Source: CAVTRI01 sp963737075
Lineage (GTDB): Bacteria > Actinomycetota > Acidimicrobiia > Acidimicrobiales > Palsa-688
Reading direction: 5' to 3'
NCBI GenBank assembly: GCA_963737075.1
Contig: CAVTRI010000001.1
Span: 1,984,001-2,048,000 of the forward strand
Length of the DNA stretch: 64,000 nt
Shown here: in pieces, positions 43,472 to 52,514 of the stretch
How positions within the stretch are numbered: the stretch's first letter is position 1
Layout: each line of letters starts with the position of its first letter
Made by a program: the position numbers and the translations under genes
The notes under the pieces: generated by a model
The model's database searches: none
Told to the model about the DNA's origin: nothing
Seen by the model: only the letters and a program-made list of their open reading frames with translations

Positions 43472-44888
43472 CCAGCCGCAGAACAGAAACGGCGCTCCAC
43501 GGCACGTGACGGTCGCCGAGCGGCGGCAGCTCGGACGTGAGGCGAGGGCCCGGGTCCCGAGAAAGAGCCACGCCAACTACGAGGCGGCAGCCAAGCGGCC
43601 CGACCCGGTGGACCTTCTCGCGTCGCAGGCCGCCACCCGGGTCGAGGAGCTGGTCCCCATCCGGTACGGACGCATGGCGGTTTCGCCGTTCACGTTCTAC
43701 CGGGGTGCCGCGCTCGTGATGGCCTCCGACCTGGCTACCACCGCCACGAGCGGCATCACCGTGCAGTGCTGCGGAGATGCCCACCTCCTCAACTTCGGCC
43801 TCTTCGGCACGCCCGAGCGCAGCCTCATGTTCGACGTCAACGACTTCGACGAGACCCTTCCCGGGCCCTGGGAGTGGGACGTGAAACGCCTCGCCGCCAG
43901 CCTTGCCATCGCGGGCCGAGATCGGGGATTTACGGCGAAGGAACGCCGGCGCATCAACACCGCGGTCGGCGCCCGATACCGGCAGGCGATGGCCAGATTC
44001 GCCGGCATCGGGAACCTCGACGTCTGGTATCAGCACGCCGACGTCGAGCAGTTCATGGCGCAGTACCGGGACAAGTTGGCGCCGGTCACGCGCCGGCGCA
44101 CGGAGAAGGGACTGCAGAGGGCCCGGCTCCAGGACAGCATGAAGGCGGTGGACAAGCTGACCTCCGTGGTCGACGGTCAGCGACGGATCACCGCCGACCC
44201 CCCGGGGGTCGTGCCGTTGGATGACGTCTACCCCGACGCCCGGGGCGGACAGTTGCGCGCCTCGATGCACGACCTCATCCGCGCCTATAGCCGGTCACTG
44301 CAGAGCGACCGCCAGAGCATCATCCAGGCCTTCCGCCTGACCGACATGGCCCGCAAGGTGGTCGGCGTGGGCAGCGTGGGCACCCGGTGCTGGATCCTCC
44401 TCCTCTTGGGCCGCGACGACGACGACCCGCTGTTCCTGCAGGCGAAGGAGGCCGAGAAATCGGTGCTCGCTCGTTACGTCGGCAAGAGCAAGTACAGCAA
44501 CCAGGGCCAACGGGTCGTCGCCGGCCAGCATCTCATGCAAGCTGCGAGCGACATTTTCCTCGGCTGGGAACGCCTCGAGTCCCCTGACGGGCAGAAACGC
44601 GACTTCTACGTGCGCCAGCTTCGCGACTGGAAGGGATCGGTCAATGTCGAGCAGATGATCCCCACAGGGATGGAGGCGTATGCCCACCTGTGTGCCTGGA
44701 CGCTCGCCCGCGCCCACGCCCGGTCCGGGGACCGCATCGCCATCTCCTCTTACCTCGGCAACTCGGCGGCGTTCGAGCAGGCCACCGCCGAGTTCGCGGA
44801 GACCTACGCCGACCAGAACGAACGCGACTTCGACACCTTCAAGCAGGCCATCGCCTCGGGACGCATCGAAGCCACCATGGGCGTCTAG
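43464..44888 (+). CDS. DUF2252 family protein
   Basis: About 474 residues. CCGDAHLLNFGLFG and LMFDVNDFDETLPGPWEWDV are the hallmark blocks, laid out like the catalytic HxD loop and metal-binding DFD of aminoglycoside-phosphotransferase-like kinases; TRCWILLLLGRDDDDPLFLQ and VVAGQHLMQAASDIFLGW are further family motifs. Activity is not known. The stop codon TAG lies in the first bases of the palindromic repeat at 44885. Confidence 0.88.
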   Translation: MPSQPQNRNGAPRHVTVAERRQLGREARARVPRKSHANYEAAAKRPDPVDLLASQAATRVEELVPIRYGRMAVSPFTFYRGAALVMASDLATTATSGITVQCCGDAHLLNFGLFGTPERSLMFDVNDFDETLPGPWEWDVKRLAASLAIAGRDRGFTAKERRRINTAVGARYRQAMARFAGIGNLDVWYQHADVEQFMAQYRDKLAPVTRRRTEKGLQRARLQDSMKAVDKLTSVVDGQRRITADPPGVVPLDDVYPDARGGQLRASMHDLIRAYSRSLQSDRQSIIQAFRLTDMARKVVGVGSVGTRCWILLLLGRDDDDPLFLQAKEAEKSVLARYVGKSKYSNQGQRVVAGQHLMQAASDIFLGWERLESPDGQKRDFYVRQLRDWKGSVNVEQMIPTGMEAYAHLCAWTLARAHARSGDRIAISSYLGNSAAFEQATAEFAETYADQNERDFDTFKQAIASGRIEATMGV

Positions 44889-44958
44889 TGGCCCCTCCGG
44901 AAAGGTTGGCCTGCTTGTCGCTTCGTAAGCAGGCCAATCTTTTCTGCTTGGGCACTAG
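44885..44958 (+). repeat. dispersed palindromic repeat, copy 2 (MITE-like)
   Basis: The 74-base segment begins CTAGTGGCCCCTCCGGAAAGG and ends with GCTTGGGCACTAG; the two outer ends are imperfect inverted repeats (CTAGTG-GCC against GGG-CACTAG). It shares both ends with 9766-9847. The DUF2252 stop codon is at the left end. It contains a terminator-like stem (see separate entry). A third copy was not seen. Confidence 0.75.
44904..44943 (+). terminator. intrinsic-terminator-like stem-loop after DUF2252
   Basis: GGTTGGCCTGCTT (44904-44916), a ten-base loop, then AAGCAGGCCAATC (44927-44939): 13 paired positions with one G-T, followed by TTTT. It is unusually good for such a GC-rich genome and lies 16 bases after the DUF2252 stop. 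On the other strand it would follow the 3' end of the DUF202 gene. Confidence 0.68.
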
Positions 44959-44966
44959 CTGCCTGA

Positions 44967-45343
44967 TCAGGCCTTGGCCAGCATGACTGCAGTCGTGTAC
45001 AGGCCCAGGGCGACCATGTACGCCGTGATCCCGATCGTGAACCGCTCTGCCAGCCTGGAGAACCCCCCTTGCGGGAGCCTGACGTCGAGGGCCCGCTGGC
45101 GGAGCAGTCCTCCCACCAGGTATGCCACTCCGAGCAGGCCGTACCCTCCTCCAGCGACGAGGTAGGGCCACGCGGGGCGCGCGGCGTCAGCCGCGGGAGG
45201 ATCCCAGCAATGGCGATGGCGACCGCGAACGCGCCGAGGCCGTTGCGGGACCAGGCTAAGAATGTTCGCTCGGCAGCCAGCCACGTCCTCCGGCTGGGGT
45301 CGCCAAACCCTTCGTCTGTCACGGAAGGAGTATCGGCGCCCAC
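44967..45343 (-). pseudogene. DUF202 membrane protein, split by one-base frameshift
   Basis: The N-terminal half (RRTWLAAERTFLAWSRNGLG, then AFAVAIAIAGILPRL) matches DUF202 up to about codon 55, and the second half (PYLVAGGGYGLLGVAYLVGG, then ITAYMVALGLYTTAVMLAKA) is in a neighbouring frame. The shift lies at the four-base C run (45174-45177 on the plus strand, GGGG). One added base joins the halves as PRAPAWPYLVA and restores three helices. Either a base-calling error or a mutation. Confidence 0.75.
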
Positions 45344-45397
45344 GGCCGCGGTTAGCTCACCCGCACCGGATGAGGCTGCGGGCCGCCTCCCCCCGTG

Positions 45398-45790
45398 CTA
45401 CCGGCGGCTTGAGCGACGATCCTTGCGGCGCCGTCGCATCCCGGGGAGGAGCAGCTCGGCGAGCCAGCTGAACACCGCGATCAACAACCCGCCCAGCACG
45501 GCGTCGCCGAAATGGTCGATGGACAGGTGACTCGTAATGGCGGCGGTGATTTCGAGGAGAGCGGCATTGACGATCAGCAAGAAGAGGCCGAGCGTGAGGA
45601 TGATGAGCGGGAGGCTCAGCAACCGGAGGATCGCTCCCACGACCAGGTTGACCGCGGAGAAGATCAACGCCACCCAGAGGTACCAGGCGGCGCCTCCGTA
45701 GACGTGAATTCCGGGGACGATCTTGGCGACGGCGGCGATGATCGCGGCCAGGACGACCAAACGGATCGCGAGACGAATCAGGAACGTCAA
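45398..45790 (-). CDS. phage holin family 4-like (PF04020) membrane protein
   Basis: About 130 residues with four helices: FLIRLAIRLVVLAAIIAAVA, AAWYLWVALIFSAVNLVVGA, LPLIILTLGLFLLIVNAALL and GGLLIAVFSWLAELLLPG. The NLVVGAILRLLSLPLIILTL stretch is the family signature. Despite the name most members are chromosomal and not lytic. TTG start at 45790 is preceded by GAGGAGGTACG, a strong site; upstream reading in the same frame is not supported. Confidence 0.8.
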   Translation of the reverse strand: MTFLIRLAIRLVVLAAIIAAVAKIVPGIHVYGGAAWYLWVALIFSAVNLVVGAILRLLSLPLIILTLGLFLLIVNAALLEITAAITSHLSIDHFGDAVLGGLLIAVFSWLAELLLPGMRRRRKDRRSSRR

Positions 45791-45996
45791 CGTACCTCCT
45801 CGGGCGCTGGGACGCGCCCAGCTCACGGCGGTCTCGATGTTAGGGAAGATATTCGCCGAGCCGATCTTGTCGAGCAGGGCGGTCCTTCGAGCCATGTCGA
45901 CCGCCGGCTGGTGCACATGGACCATTCCACCCGGAGACCACGGTCACCCTCCGAGGATGATCCGAGACCAGGCCTGGCGCCGACATCATCGGACGC

Positions 45997-48342
45997 ATGA
46001 CCAAGCCGTTCAAAGGTGTGATCAACATCGACGTCACGCAGTCGGTCCCCGACTGGGAGCCCTACGTCCAGCCCATCCTTCCTGAGGGAACTCCGAGCGT
46101 GCTGTACATCGTCCTCGACGACGTGGGCTTCTCCGCCATGGAGCCGTTCGGCGGGCTGATCGAAACGCCGAACATCAACCGGATCGCTCAGCGGGGTATC
46201 ACCTATACGAACTTCCACACCACCGCCCTGTGCTCACCCACCCGGTCGTGTCTCATGACCGGGCGCAATCACACCACCAACGGCATGGGGACCATCACCG
46301 AGGCGGCCTCGGGATTTCCCAGCTCCAACGGGCACATCCCCTTCGAGTGCGGGACGATCGCCGAGGTCCTGGGGGAGCGCGGCTGGAACACGTACATGTG
46401 CGGCAAGTGGCATCTCACACCCGAGGACGAGATGAATCTGGCTTCAAGCAAGCGCCTGTGGCCGATTGGGCGCGGCTTCGAGCGGTTCTACGGTTTCCTG
46501 GGCGCGGAGACCAACCAGTGGTATCCCGATCTGGTATATGACAACCACTTCGTCGAGCAGCCCTACTCGCCGGAGGAGGGCTACCACTTCAGCGTAGACA
46601 TCACCGACAAGGCCCTCGAGTTCATCCGCGACGCCAAGGCTGTCGCCCCGGACAAGCCGTTTTTCTTCTACTTCTGCCCCGGCGCGTGCCACGCCCCCCA
46701 CCACGCCCCGAAAGAGTGGATCGACAAGTACAAGGGCCGCTTTGACATGGGCTACGAGGCGTACCGGCAGCAGGTCTTCGAGCGACAAAAGCAGATGGGC
46801 ATCATCCCAGAGCAAGCCGAGCTGTCCCCGATCAACCCCTACGCCACGGAGAAGAGTCCGGATGGAACGAAGGAGTGGTCCGAGCTGGACGTCGTCCGCC
46901 CATGGGATTCGCTGTCCGAGGACGAGAAGAAGCTCTTCTGCCGCATGGCCGAGGTGTACGCCGGCTTCTTGAGCCACGCCGACCATCAGATCGGTCGGCT
47001 CCTCGACTACCTGGAGGAGAGCGGCCAGCTGGACAACACCCTGATCGTGCTCGTCTCCGACAACGGGGCCTCCGGCGAAGGCGGCCCCAACGGATCGGTC
47101 AACGAGAACAAGATGTTTAACGGGATCCCCGACCGCATCGAGGCGAACCTGCCGCACCTCGACGAGCTCGGCGGCCCCGGCACCTACAACCACTACCCGA
47201 CCGGCTGGGCGTGGGCGTTCAACACGCCGTTCAAGCTGTGGAAGCGGTACTCCAACTGGGAGGGCGGCACGGCCGACCCCATGATCGTCACCTGGCCGGC
47301 ACGCATCCGCACGACAGGGATCTGCCGGGCCTACACGCATGCCGTCGACATCGTTCCGACGATCTACGAGGCCTTCGGCATCGAGCCGCCCGAAGTGGTC
47401 AAGGGCTACACGCAACATCCCCTGGAGGGGGTCAGCTTCGCGGCCACCTTCGATGACCTGGGAGCGAAGACAGGTAAGGAGAGCCAGTTCTATTCCATGG
47501 GCGGTGCTCGGGCCGTCTGGCACCAGGGGTGGAAAGCGGCGGCCGTGTCACCATCCGCGCCAGAGATGTGGGCGGATTACGCCAACCAGCGCTGGGAGCT
47601 GTTCGACACCGAGCAGGACCCAACGGAGTGCCGCGATCTGGCCGCCGAGCATCCCACCCGGCTGCAGGAACTGATCGCCATGTGGTGGATGCAAGCGGGC
47701 CAGTACCAGGCCCTGCCATTGGAGAACCGCAACGCGGTCGAAGTCCTCACCACCGACCGGCCGCAGCTGTCCGAGCCCCGGAGCCGGTACGTCTACTACC
47801 CGGGCTGTGCCGAGATTCCCGAGTCGGTTGCCCCCAACATCCGGGGTCGTCCCTACACGATCGCAGTTGAGGTCGACGTGCACAACGCCGAGGCCGAAGG
47901 CGTGCTCTTTTCGCAGGGATCGCGCTTCGGCGGGCATGCCCTGTATGTCAAGGAGGGCAAGCTCAAATATGTCTACAACTTCGTGGGCGACCTGGAGCAG
48001 ATCATCGAGTCGACCGAGACGATCCCCACCGGCCACGTCGTCCTCTCAGCCTCCTTCGAAAAGGAAGGCGACGCGATACCGGCGGAAGGCACGGTCTCGT
48101 TGCACATCCGCGACAAGACGGTGGGAGAAGGACGGATCAAGACCCAACCGGGCAAGTTCTCGCTCGCCGGCGAAGGGCTCAACATCGGCCGCGAAGGCGC
48201 CGAACCCGTCACTGATGACTACCCGGGACAGGCACCATGGGCGTTCGTCGGTGGCACCGTACTTCGGGCCGCGGTTGACGTCAGCGGCGAGCCGTTCGTC
48301 GATCTCGCCGCAGAGGCGAAGGCCGCGTTCGCGAGGGACTAG
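45997..48342 (+). CDS. arylsulfatase, formylglycine-dependent
   Basis: About 781 residues. VLYIVLDDVGFSAME gives the metal-binding Asp pair, and ALCSPTRSCLMTGRNH the C-x-P-x-R site whose Cys becomes formylglycine. YMCGKWHL, FFYFCPGACHAPHH and VLVSDNGASGEGG complete the site. Residues 600-781 form an additional beta-rich domain (YTIAVEVDVHNAEAEGV). No signal peptide is visible, so it acts in the cytosol or is exported without one. The modifying enzyme FGE is at 50006 in the same strand run, which supports co-function. Confidence 0.93.
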   Translation: MTKPFKGVINIDVTQSVPDWEPYVQPILPEGTPSVLYIVLDDVGFSAMEPFGGLIETPNINRIAQRGITYTNFHTTALCSPTRSCLMTGRNHTTNGMGTITEAASGFPSSNGHIPFECGTIAEVLGERGWNTYMCGKWHLTPEDEMNLASSKRLWPIGRGFERFYGFLGAETNQWYPDLVYDNHFVEQPYSPEEGYHFSVDITDKALEFIRDAKAVAPDKPFFFYFCPGACHAPHHAPKEWIDKYKGRFDMGYEAYRQQVFERQKQMGIIPEQAELSPINPYATEKSPDGTKEWSELDVVRPWDSLSEDEKKLFCRMAEVYAGFLSHADHQIGRLLDYLEESGQLDNTLIVLVSDNGASGEGGPNGSVNENKMFNGIPDRIEANLPHLDELGGPGTYNHYPTGWAWAFNTPFKLWKRYSNWEGGTADPMIVTWPARIRTTGICRAYTHAVDIVPTIYEAFGIEPPEVVKGYTQHPLEGVSFAATFDDLGAKTGKESQFYSMGGARAVWHQGWKAAAVSPSAPEMWADYANQRWELFDTEQDPTECRDLAAEHPTRLQELIAMWWMQAGQYQALPLENRNAVEVLTTDRPQLSEPRSRYVYYPGCAEIPESVAPNIRGRPYTIAVEVDVHNAEAEGVLFSQGSRFGGHALYVKEGKLKYVYNFVGDLEQIIESTETIPTGHVVLSASFEKEGDAIPAEGTVSLHIRDKTVGEGRIKTQPGKFSLAGEGLNIGREGAEPVTDDYPGQAPWAFVGGTVLRAAVDVSGEPFVDLAAEAKAAFARD

Positions 48343-48401
48343 CGCTGGTCGCCGAAGCGCTGCTCGCCTCGTGGCGCGACACGCCCACCCGGGCTGTCAT
48401 C

Positions 48402-49286
48402 GTGGACTTCGTCAGCGCGGTCACCGACGAGTCGGGGCAGGACTTCGTACCCCCGGGCGGTCGGGTCGCTGTGTTCGACAACGACGGGACGCTCTGGAGC
48501 GAGAAGCCGACCCCCATCCAGCTGGACTTCACCCTCTTCCGGATGGCCGAGCTGGCCGAGGCCAACCCGTCGCTGAAGGAGCGCCAGCCGTACAAGGCTG
48601 CTTCCCAGCGCGACTACCGCTGGCTGGGCGACGCCATGGTCAAGCACTACCACGGCGACAACGCCGACCTTCAGCTCCTGATGTCCGCCGTAGAGAGCGC
48701 GTTCGAGGGTATGTCCGTCGAACACTTCCAGGCCCAGGTCGCCTCCTGGTTGCAGACGACGTCGCACCCGGTGCTGCGGCGACCATACCTCTCGTGCGCG
48801 TTCGTGCCGATGGTGGAGCTCCTGCGATATCTCGAGGCCAACGGTTTCACCACGTACATCGCGTCAGGGGGGGACCGGGACTTCATGCGACCCTTCGCCG
48901 AGGAGCTGTACGGCGTTCCGCCGGAACGGGTCATCGGGAGTGCCCTCGGGCTGGACGTCCACCTCCGTGACGACGGAACCGATCTCCTGTACAAGTCGAA
49001 GATCGAGTTCTTCGACGACGGGCTCGAGAAGCCGGTGCGAATCTGGAGCCGGATCGGCCGCCGTCCGCTCGTGGCGGGCGGCAACTCCAACGGTGACGTG
49101 CCAATGCTGCGCTTCGCCCGCACCCCGGAAAGGCCGGCCCTCCGGTTGCTGGTCCTCCATGACGATGCCGACCGAGAGTTCGACTACACCGCCGGCGCCG
49201 AGGATGCCCTGCAGCGAGCTTCGGAACGATCTTGGACCGTCATCAGCGTGAAAAACGACTGGGGCACGGTCTTTCCCCCGCGGTGA
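48402..49286 (+). CDS. HAD-family phosphatase (phosphoserine-phosphatase-like)
   Basis: About 294 residues. VFDNDGTLW is HAD motif I (DxD), IASGGDRDFMRPF is motif II/III area, and AGGNSNGDVPMLRFA motif IV. Similarity to relatives appears to begin upstream (LLASWRDTPTRAV, coded from 48345) where only a CTG start exists, so the GTG at 48402 may be too late or the start may be unusual. The stop of the sulfatase is 3 bases before that CTG. Function in the sulfatase module unknown; a phosphatase of the DUF/HAD type is common beside it. Confidence 0.82.
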   Translation: MDFVSAVTDESGQDFVPPGGRVAVFDNDGTLWSEKPTPIQLDFTLFRMAELAEANPSLKERQPYKAASQRDYRWLGDAMVKHYHGDNADLQLLMSAVESAFEGMSVEHFQAQVASWLQTTSHPVLRRPYLSCAFVPMVELLRYLEANGFTTYIASGGDRDFMRPFAEELYGVPPERVIGSALGLDVHLRDDGTDLLYKSKIEFFDDGLEKPVRIWSRIGRRPLVAGGNSNGDVPMLRFARTPERPALRLLVLHDDADREFDYTAGAEDALQRASERSWTVISVKNDWGTVFPPR

Positions 49287-49305
49287 CGAACAGGAAGGGC
49301 GTGCC

Positions 49306-49983
49306 GTGGGCCAGGCCATAGGCGACCTGCTGCCGCTGGCAATCGGGATCGCCATCAGCCCGATCCCCATCATCGCCGCCATCCTCATGCTGCTCTCTCG
49401 TCAGGCGGCCAAGACCAGCACCGGGTTCCTGCTCGGATGGGTGGCGGGCATCGTCATCGTGACGACCGTCGTCCTCGTCCTGGTGGGCCAGGCCGGCAAA
49501 CAGTCCAGCGGCGCGGCATCCACCGCCTCGTCGGTCTTGAAGTTGATCTTCGGCGCGCTGCTCTTGCTCCTGGCGGCCAGGCAATGGCGGCAGCGGCCAA
49601 AGGAAGGCCAGACCGCGACCATGCCGAAGTGGATGAGCGCCATCGACTCGTTCACCTTCGCCAAGGCGCTCGGCCTCGGGTCCGTCCTATCAGCGGTCAA
49701 CCCGAAGAACTTGCTCCTGTGCCTCGGCGCGGGGGCCACCATCGGAGGCGCCCAGCTTTCGGTTGGGGGTGAGGTCGTCGTCATGGTGATCTTCACCCTG
49801 ATCGCCGCCAGCACGGTGGCCATCCCCGTCATCGGCTACCTCGCCGATCGCCGGCGGATGGAAGCCCTGCTGAAACGGCTGCACGTGTGGCTGGCCGAAC
49901 ACAACGCGGCGGTCATGACCGTGCTCCTCCTCGTCATCGGCGTCGTCTTGATTGGCAAAGGCATCGCCGGGCTGTCGGCATGA
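49306..49983 (+). CDS. GAP-family (Sap-like) membrane protein
   Basis: About 225 residues with six helices. PLAIGIAISPIPIIAAILML, FLLGWVAGIVIVTTVVLVLV and LGSVLSAVNPKNLLLCLGAG are the GAP/Sap pattern; related to the mycobacterial sulfolipid-1-addressing protein and to cadmium-type permeases by fold. GTG start 49306 with AGGAAGGG upstream. Placed between HAD and FGE genes, so it may export or import a sulfated or related compound (inference). Confidence 0.85.
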   Translation: MGQAIGDLLPLAIGIAISPIPIIAAILMLLSRQAAKTSTGFLLGWVAGIVIVTTVVLVLVGQAGKQSSGAASTASSVLKLIFGALLLLLAARQWRQRPKEGQTATMPKWMSAIDSFTFAKALGLGSVLSAVNPKNLLLCLGAGATIGGAQLSVGGEVVVMVIFTLIAASTVAIPVIGYLADRRRMEALLKRLHVWLAEHNAAVMTVLLLVIGVVLIGKGIAGLSA

Positions 49984-50005
49984 GTCGTCTCGGTACGCTG
50001 CCAAG

Positions 50006-50938
50006 GTGAGTTCGGCGCCGAAAAACATGGTCTGGATCCCGGGTGGCGCCTTTCTCATGGGCTCCGAGCGCTTTTACCCCGAGGAGCGCCCGGTCCATCA
50101 GGTGGAAGTTGACAGCTTCTGGATGGACGAGTACCCGGTGACCGTGGCCGCGTTCCGTCGCTTCGTGAAGGCGACCGGCCATGTCACGCTCGCCGAGCGG
50201 GCGCCGACGGCGGCCGACTACCCCGATGCCGACCCGGACCTCCTGGTCCCCGGATCGCTGGTCTTCCACATGACGCCGGGTCCCGTCAACCTCGACGACC
50301 TCAGCAACTGGTGGCAGTGGGTCCGCGGCGCCGACTGGCGCCACCCGGCGGGCCCCGGAAGTACCCTCCACGGCAAGGAGCTCCATCCGGTCACCCACGT
50401 CGCCTACGAGGACGCGGTGGCGTACGCAGCCTGGGCAGGCAAAGAGCTACCAACCGAGGCGGAATGGGAGTTCGCCGCACGCGGTGGCCTGGAGGGCGCG
50501 ATTTTTCCGTGGGGCGACGAGTTCGCCCCGGGCGGGCGGATGCTGGCCAACACCTGGCAAGGCCAGTTTCCCTGGCAGAACCTCCTGACGGACGGGTTCG
50601 AGGGCACCTCCCCCGTGAAGAGTTTCCCGCTGAGCGGCTACGGGCTGTATGACATCGCCGGAAACGTTTGGGAGTGGACATGCGACTTCTTCACCCCCAC
50701 CCACGATGACGGGATCCAGAGCCCGTGCTGCGTGCCCCACAACCCCCGGGTCGGAGCACCCGACCGCAGCTACGGTGCGGGCGGCCCGGGAGCACAGATC
50801 GCCCGCAGGGTGATCAAGGGCGGATCGCACCTCTGCGCCCCCAACTACTGCCTCCGGTACCGCCCAGCCGCCCGGCAGGCCCAGCCCGTCGAGACGTCGA
50901 CCGGGCACCTCGGCTTCCGCTGCATCATCCGCGCCTAG
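50006..50938 (+). CDS. formylglycine-generating enzyme (sulfatase-modifying factor)
   Basis: Copper-dependent oxidase converting the sulfatase active-site Cys to formylglycine. About 310 residues. MVWIPGGAFLMGSERFYPEE begins the fold; VTHVAYEDAVAYAAWAGKEL, PTEAEWEFAARGGL and NVWEWTCDFF are family blocks; the copper-binding pair is in GGSHLCAPNYCLRYRP (C-x4-C). Start at GTG 50006 or the ATG 21 bases later. On the strand run with the sulfatase; it should activate it. Confidence 0.93.
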   Translation: MSSAPKNMVWIPGGAFLMGSERFYPEERPVHQVEVDSFWMDEYPVTVAAFRRFVKATGHVTLAERAPTAADYPDADPDLLVPGSLVFHMTPGPVNLDDLSNWWQWVRGADWRHPAGPGSTLHGKELHPVTHVAYEDAVAYAAWAGKELPTEAEWEFAARGGLEGAIFPWGDEFAPGGRMLANTWQGQFPWQNLLTDGFEGTSPVKSFPLSGYGLYDIAGNVWEWTCDFFTPTHDDGIQSPCCVPHNPRVGAPDRSYGAGGPGAQIARRVIKGGSHLCAPNYCLRYRPAARQAQPVETSTGHLGFRCIIRA

Positions 50939-50973
50939 AGCGAGCCCTGCCCCCACGTGGCAGGATGCGTCGC

Positions 50974-51507
50974 ATGAAGGTACGACGCGTCGTAACTGGA
51001 CATGACGGCAACGGGAAGGCCCTGTTTGCGTCCGACGAAGAGGTCGCTCCGCTGACCGTGCAGCTGTTGCCGGGCGCGGAGTTCCACCGCCTATGGGGTG
51101 CCGATCAGGCGCCGACGTTTCCGGACGAAGGTGGCCCGACCGCACAGCCCACCTATTTCCCGCCGGTGGGTGGCTATCGGTTCGGGTTCTTCACGGTTCC
51201 GCCCGCGACGGAGCCGACGCCGGGCGACATCGACGTCGAGGCGGGGCTGGCGGAGATGGACGAGAAGCTTCCTGGCTTGCCGAGCTATATGGAGCCTGAC
51301 AACCCGGGGATGCACACGACCGACACGATCGATTTCGAAGTCATCCTCTCCGGCGAGGTGACCCTCGAGCTGGACGACGGGGCGGAGAAGACCCTCCGGC
51401 CTGGCGACACCGTGGTGCAGAACGGCACTCGCCACCGGTGGGGAAACCGGGGAACGGAGCCGGCTGTTATCGCCGTGTTCATCACCGGAGCGCACCGCGC
51501 GGGCTGA
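50974..51507 (+). CDS. cupin-domain protein
   Basis: About 177 residues. A C-terminal double-stranded beta-helix contains DFEVILSGEVTLELDDG, and GDTVVQNGTRHRWGN with metal-ligand His residues. Pattern resembles cupin enzymes of aromatic/sugar pathways. N-terminal VTGHDGNGKALFASDEEV is characteristic of a subset. ATG at 50974 (an ATG at 50965 is possible). Follows FGE by 35 bases on the same strand. Confidence 0.85.
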   Translation: MKVRRVVTGHDGNGKALFASDEEVAPLTVQLLPGAEFHRLWGADQAPTFPDEGGPTAQPTYFPPVGGYRFGFFTVPPATEPTPGDIDVEAGLAEMDEKLPGLPSYMEPDNPGMHTTDTIDFEVILSGEVTLELDDGAEKTLRPGDTVVQNGTRHRWGNRGTEPAVIAVFITGAHRAG

Positions 51508-51520
51508 CGACAAGGGTCTG

Positions 51521-52405
51521 TTACATCTCGTTGATGAACTCCAGGAACGCCGGCGCGCCCTTGACCCAGAAGTCGAACAGACTGCCGGTGCCCGCGACCG
51601 TGGCCTCGGCGGCGCGTTCCCACGCATCCTCCGGCCAGGGCGGCTCGATCAGTCGGGATCCTTTGATGAGGGCGTGCACCTCAAACGACGTTCGCTTCGG
51701 ATGGTCGTAGTCCTTTTCGCCGCCACGGACAATCAGCGTCGGCACCTTGATCTGGTCGAACTCCCAGTCGGGCACGCCCGGAATCGCCTCGTTTGGTTTC
51801 GGGATGAATGCGTCCAACCAGCGGTTCATCACCCTCTCGAACTCGTCGGTTCCCATGGCCAGCAGCCGGTCCTTGTTGCGGGGATTGGCTGCGATAAGAG
51901 AAGCCCAGCTGCTGCCCGGGCCTTCCGACATCTCCAGGAGACCCTCGATGCCCTTGGAGCGCACGACTCGCAGCTCGCCCATGACATAAACGTGAGCGAG
52001 AACCATGGTGCTGTAGATCCCGCCGACGATGCACCACACGGCGAGCTTGCGGACCAGCTCCGGCCACATGATCGTGAAGATGATCGAGTCGCGAGCGCCG
52101 CCGGAACCGCCCGCGGCGACCACCGTGTCGACGCCGAGCTGTCTGAGCATCAAGCCGAGGGTCTCGGCCCGCATGTGCGACTCGGAGCGCCCGTACACCT
52201 GGATGTCGGACCTTCCGCAGTTTGGCCGGTCCCACAGCAGCACTCGCTGGCCGCCGTCGGCTAGCGCGTGGGCGAGCTCGTGCACGCCGCCATAGTCCTT
52301 GCTGAAGCGGCCGCCCGGGGTGAGCACCACGACCTCGCCGTCGTCCGGACCGACCCATTCGTAGAGAACGACACCACCGTTTACCTCAATCTCGCTGTCA
52401 GGCAC
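51521..52405 (-). CDS. alpha/beta hydrolase
   Basis: About 294 residues. VLTPGGRFSKDYGG and WDRPNCGRSDIQV give the core strands; AAGGSGGARDSI supplies a Ser in a G-x-S-x-G-like elbow in which the first position is changed, so activity is less certain than for its neighbours. GGEKDYDHP holds an acid; the base is not obvious. GTG at 52405 has AGGAAG upstream. Convergent with the cupin gene. A meta-cleavage-hydrolase or haloperoxidase-type fold fits. Confidence 0.8.
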   Translation of the reverse strand: MPDSEIEVNGGVVLYEWVGPDDGEVVVLTPGGRFSKDYGGVHELAHALADGGQRVLLWDRPNCGRSDIQVYGRSESHMRAETLGLMLRQLGVDTVVAAGGSGGARDSIIFTIMWPELVRKLAVWCIVGGIYSTMVLAHVYVMGELRVVRSKGIEGLLEMSEGPGSSWASLIAANPRNKDRLLAMGTDEFERVMNRWLDAFIPKPNEAIPGVPDWEFDQIKVPTLIVRGGEKDYDHPKRTSFEVHALIKGSRLIEPPWPEDAWERAAEATVAGTGSLFDFWVKGAPAFLEFINEM

Positions 52406-52514
52406 GCGCTTCCTATCTCTGGTCGACGACGGTCCACGGAGTCCTCCGTGCCCTCTCACCTATAGTCGACGGGACGCCCCGCTAACCCGACCGCGCCGAA
52501 AGACGCTGATAGCC

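Noticed and set aside
45398..45790. Phage lysis gene
   Set aside because: Although it matches holin family 4, no endolysin or phage structural gene is nearby; chromosomal members are common.
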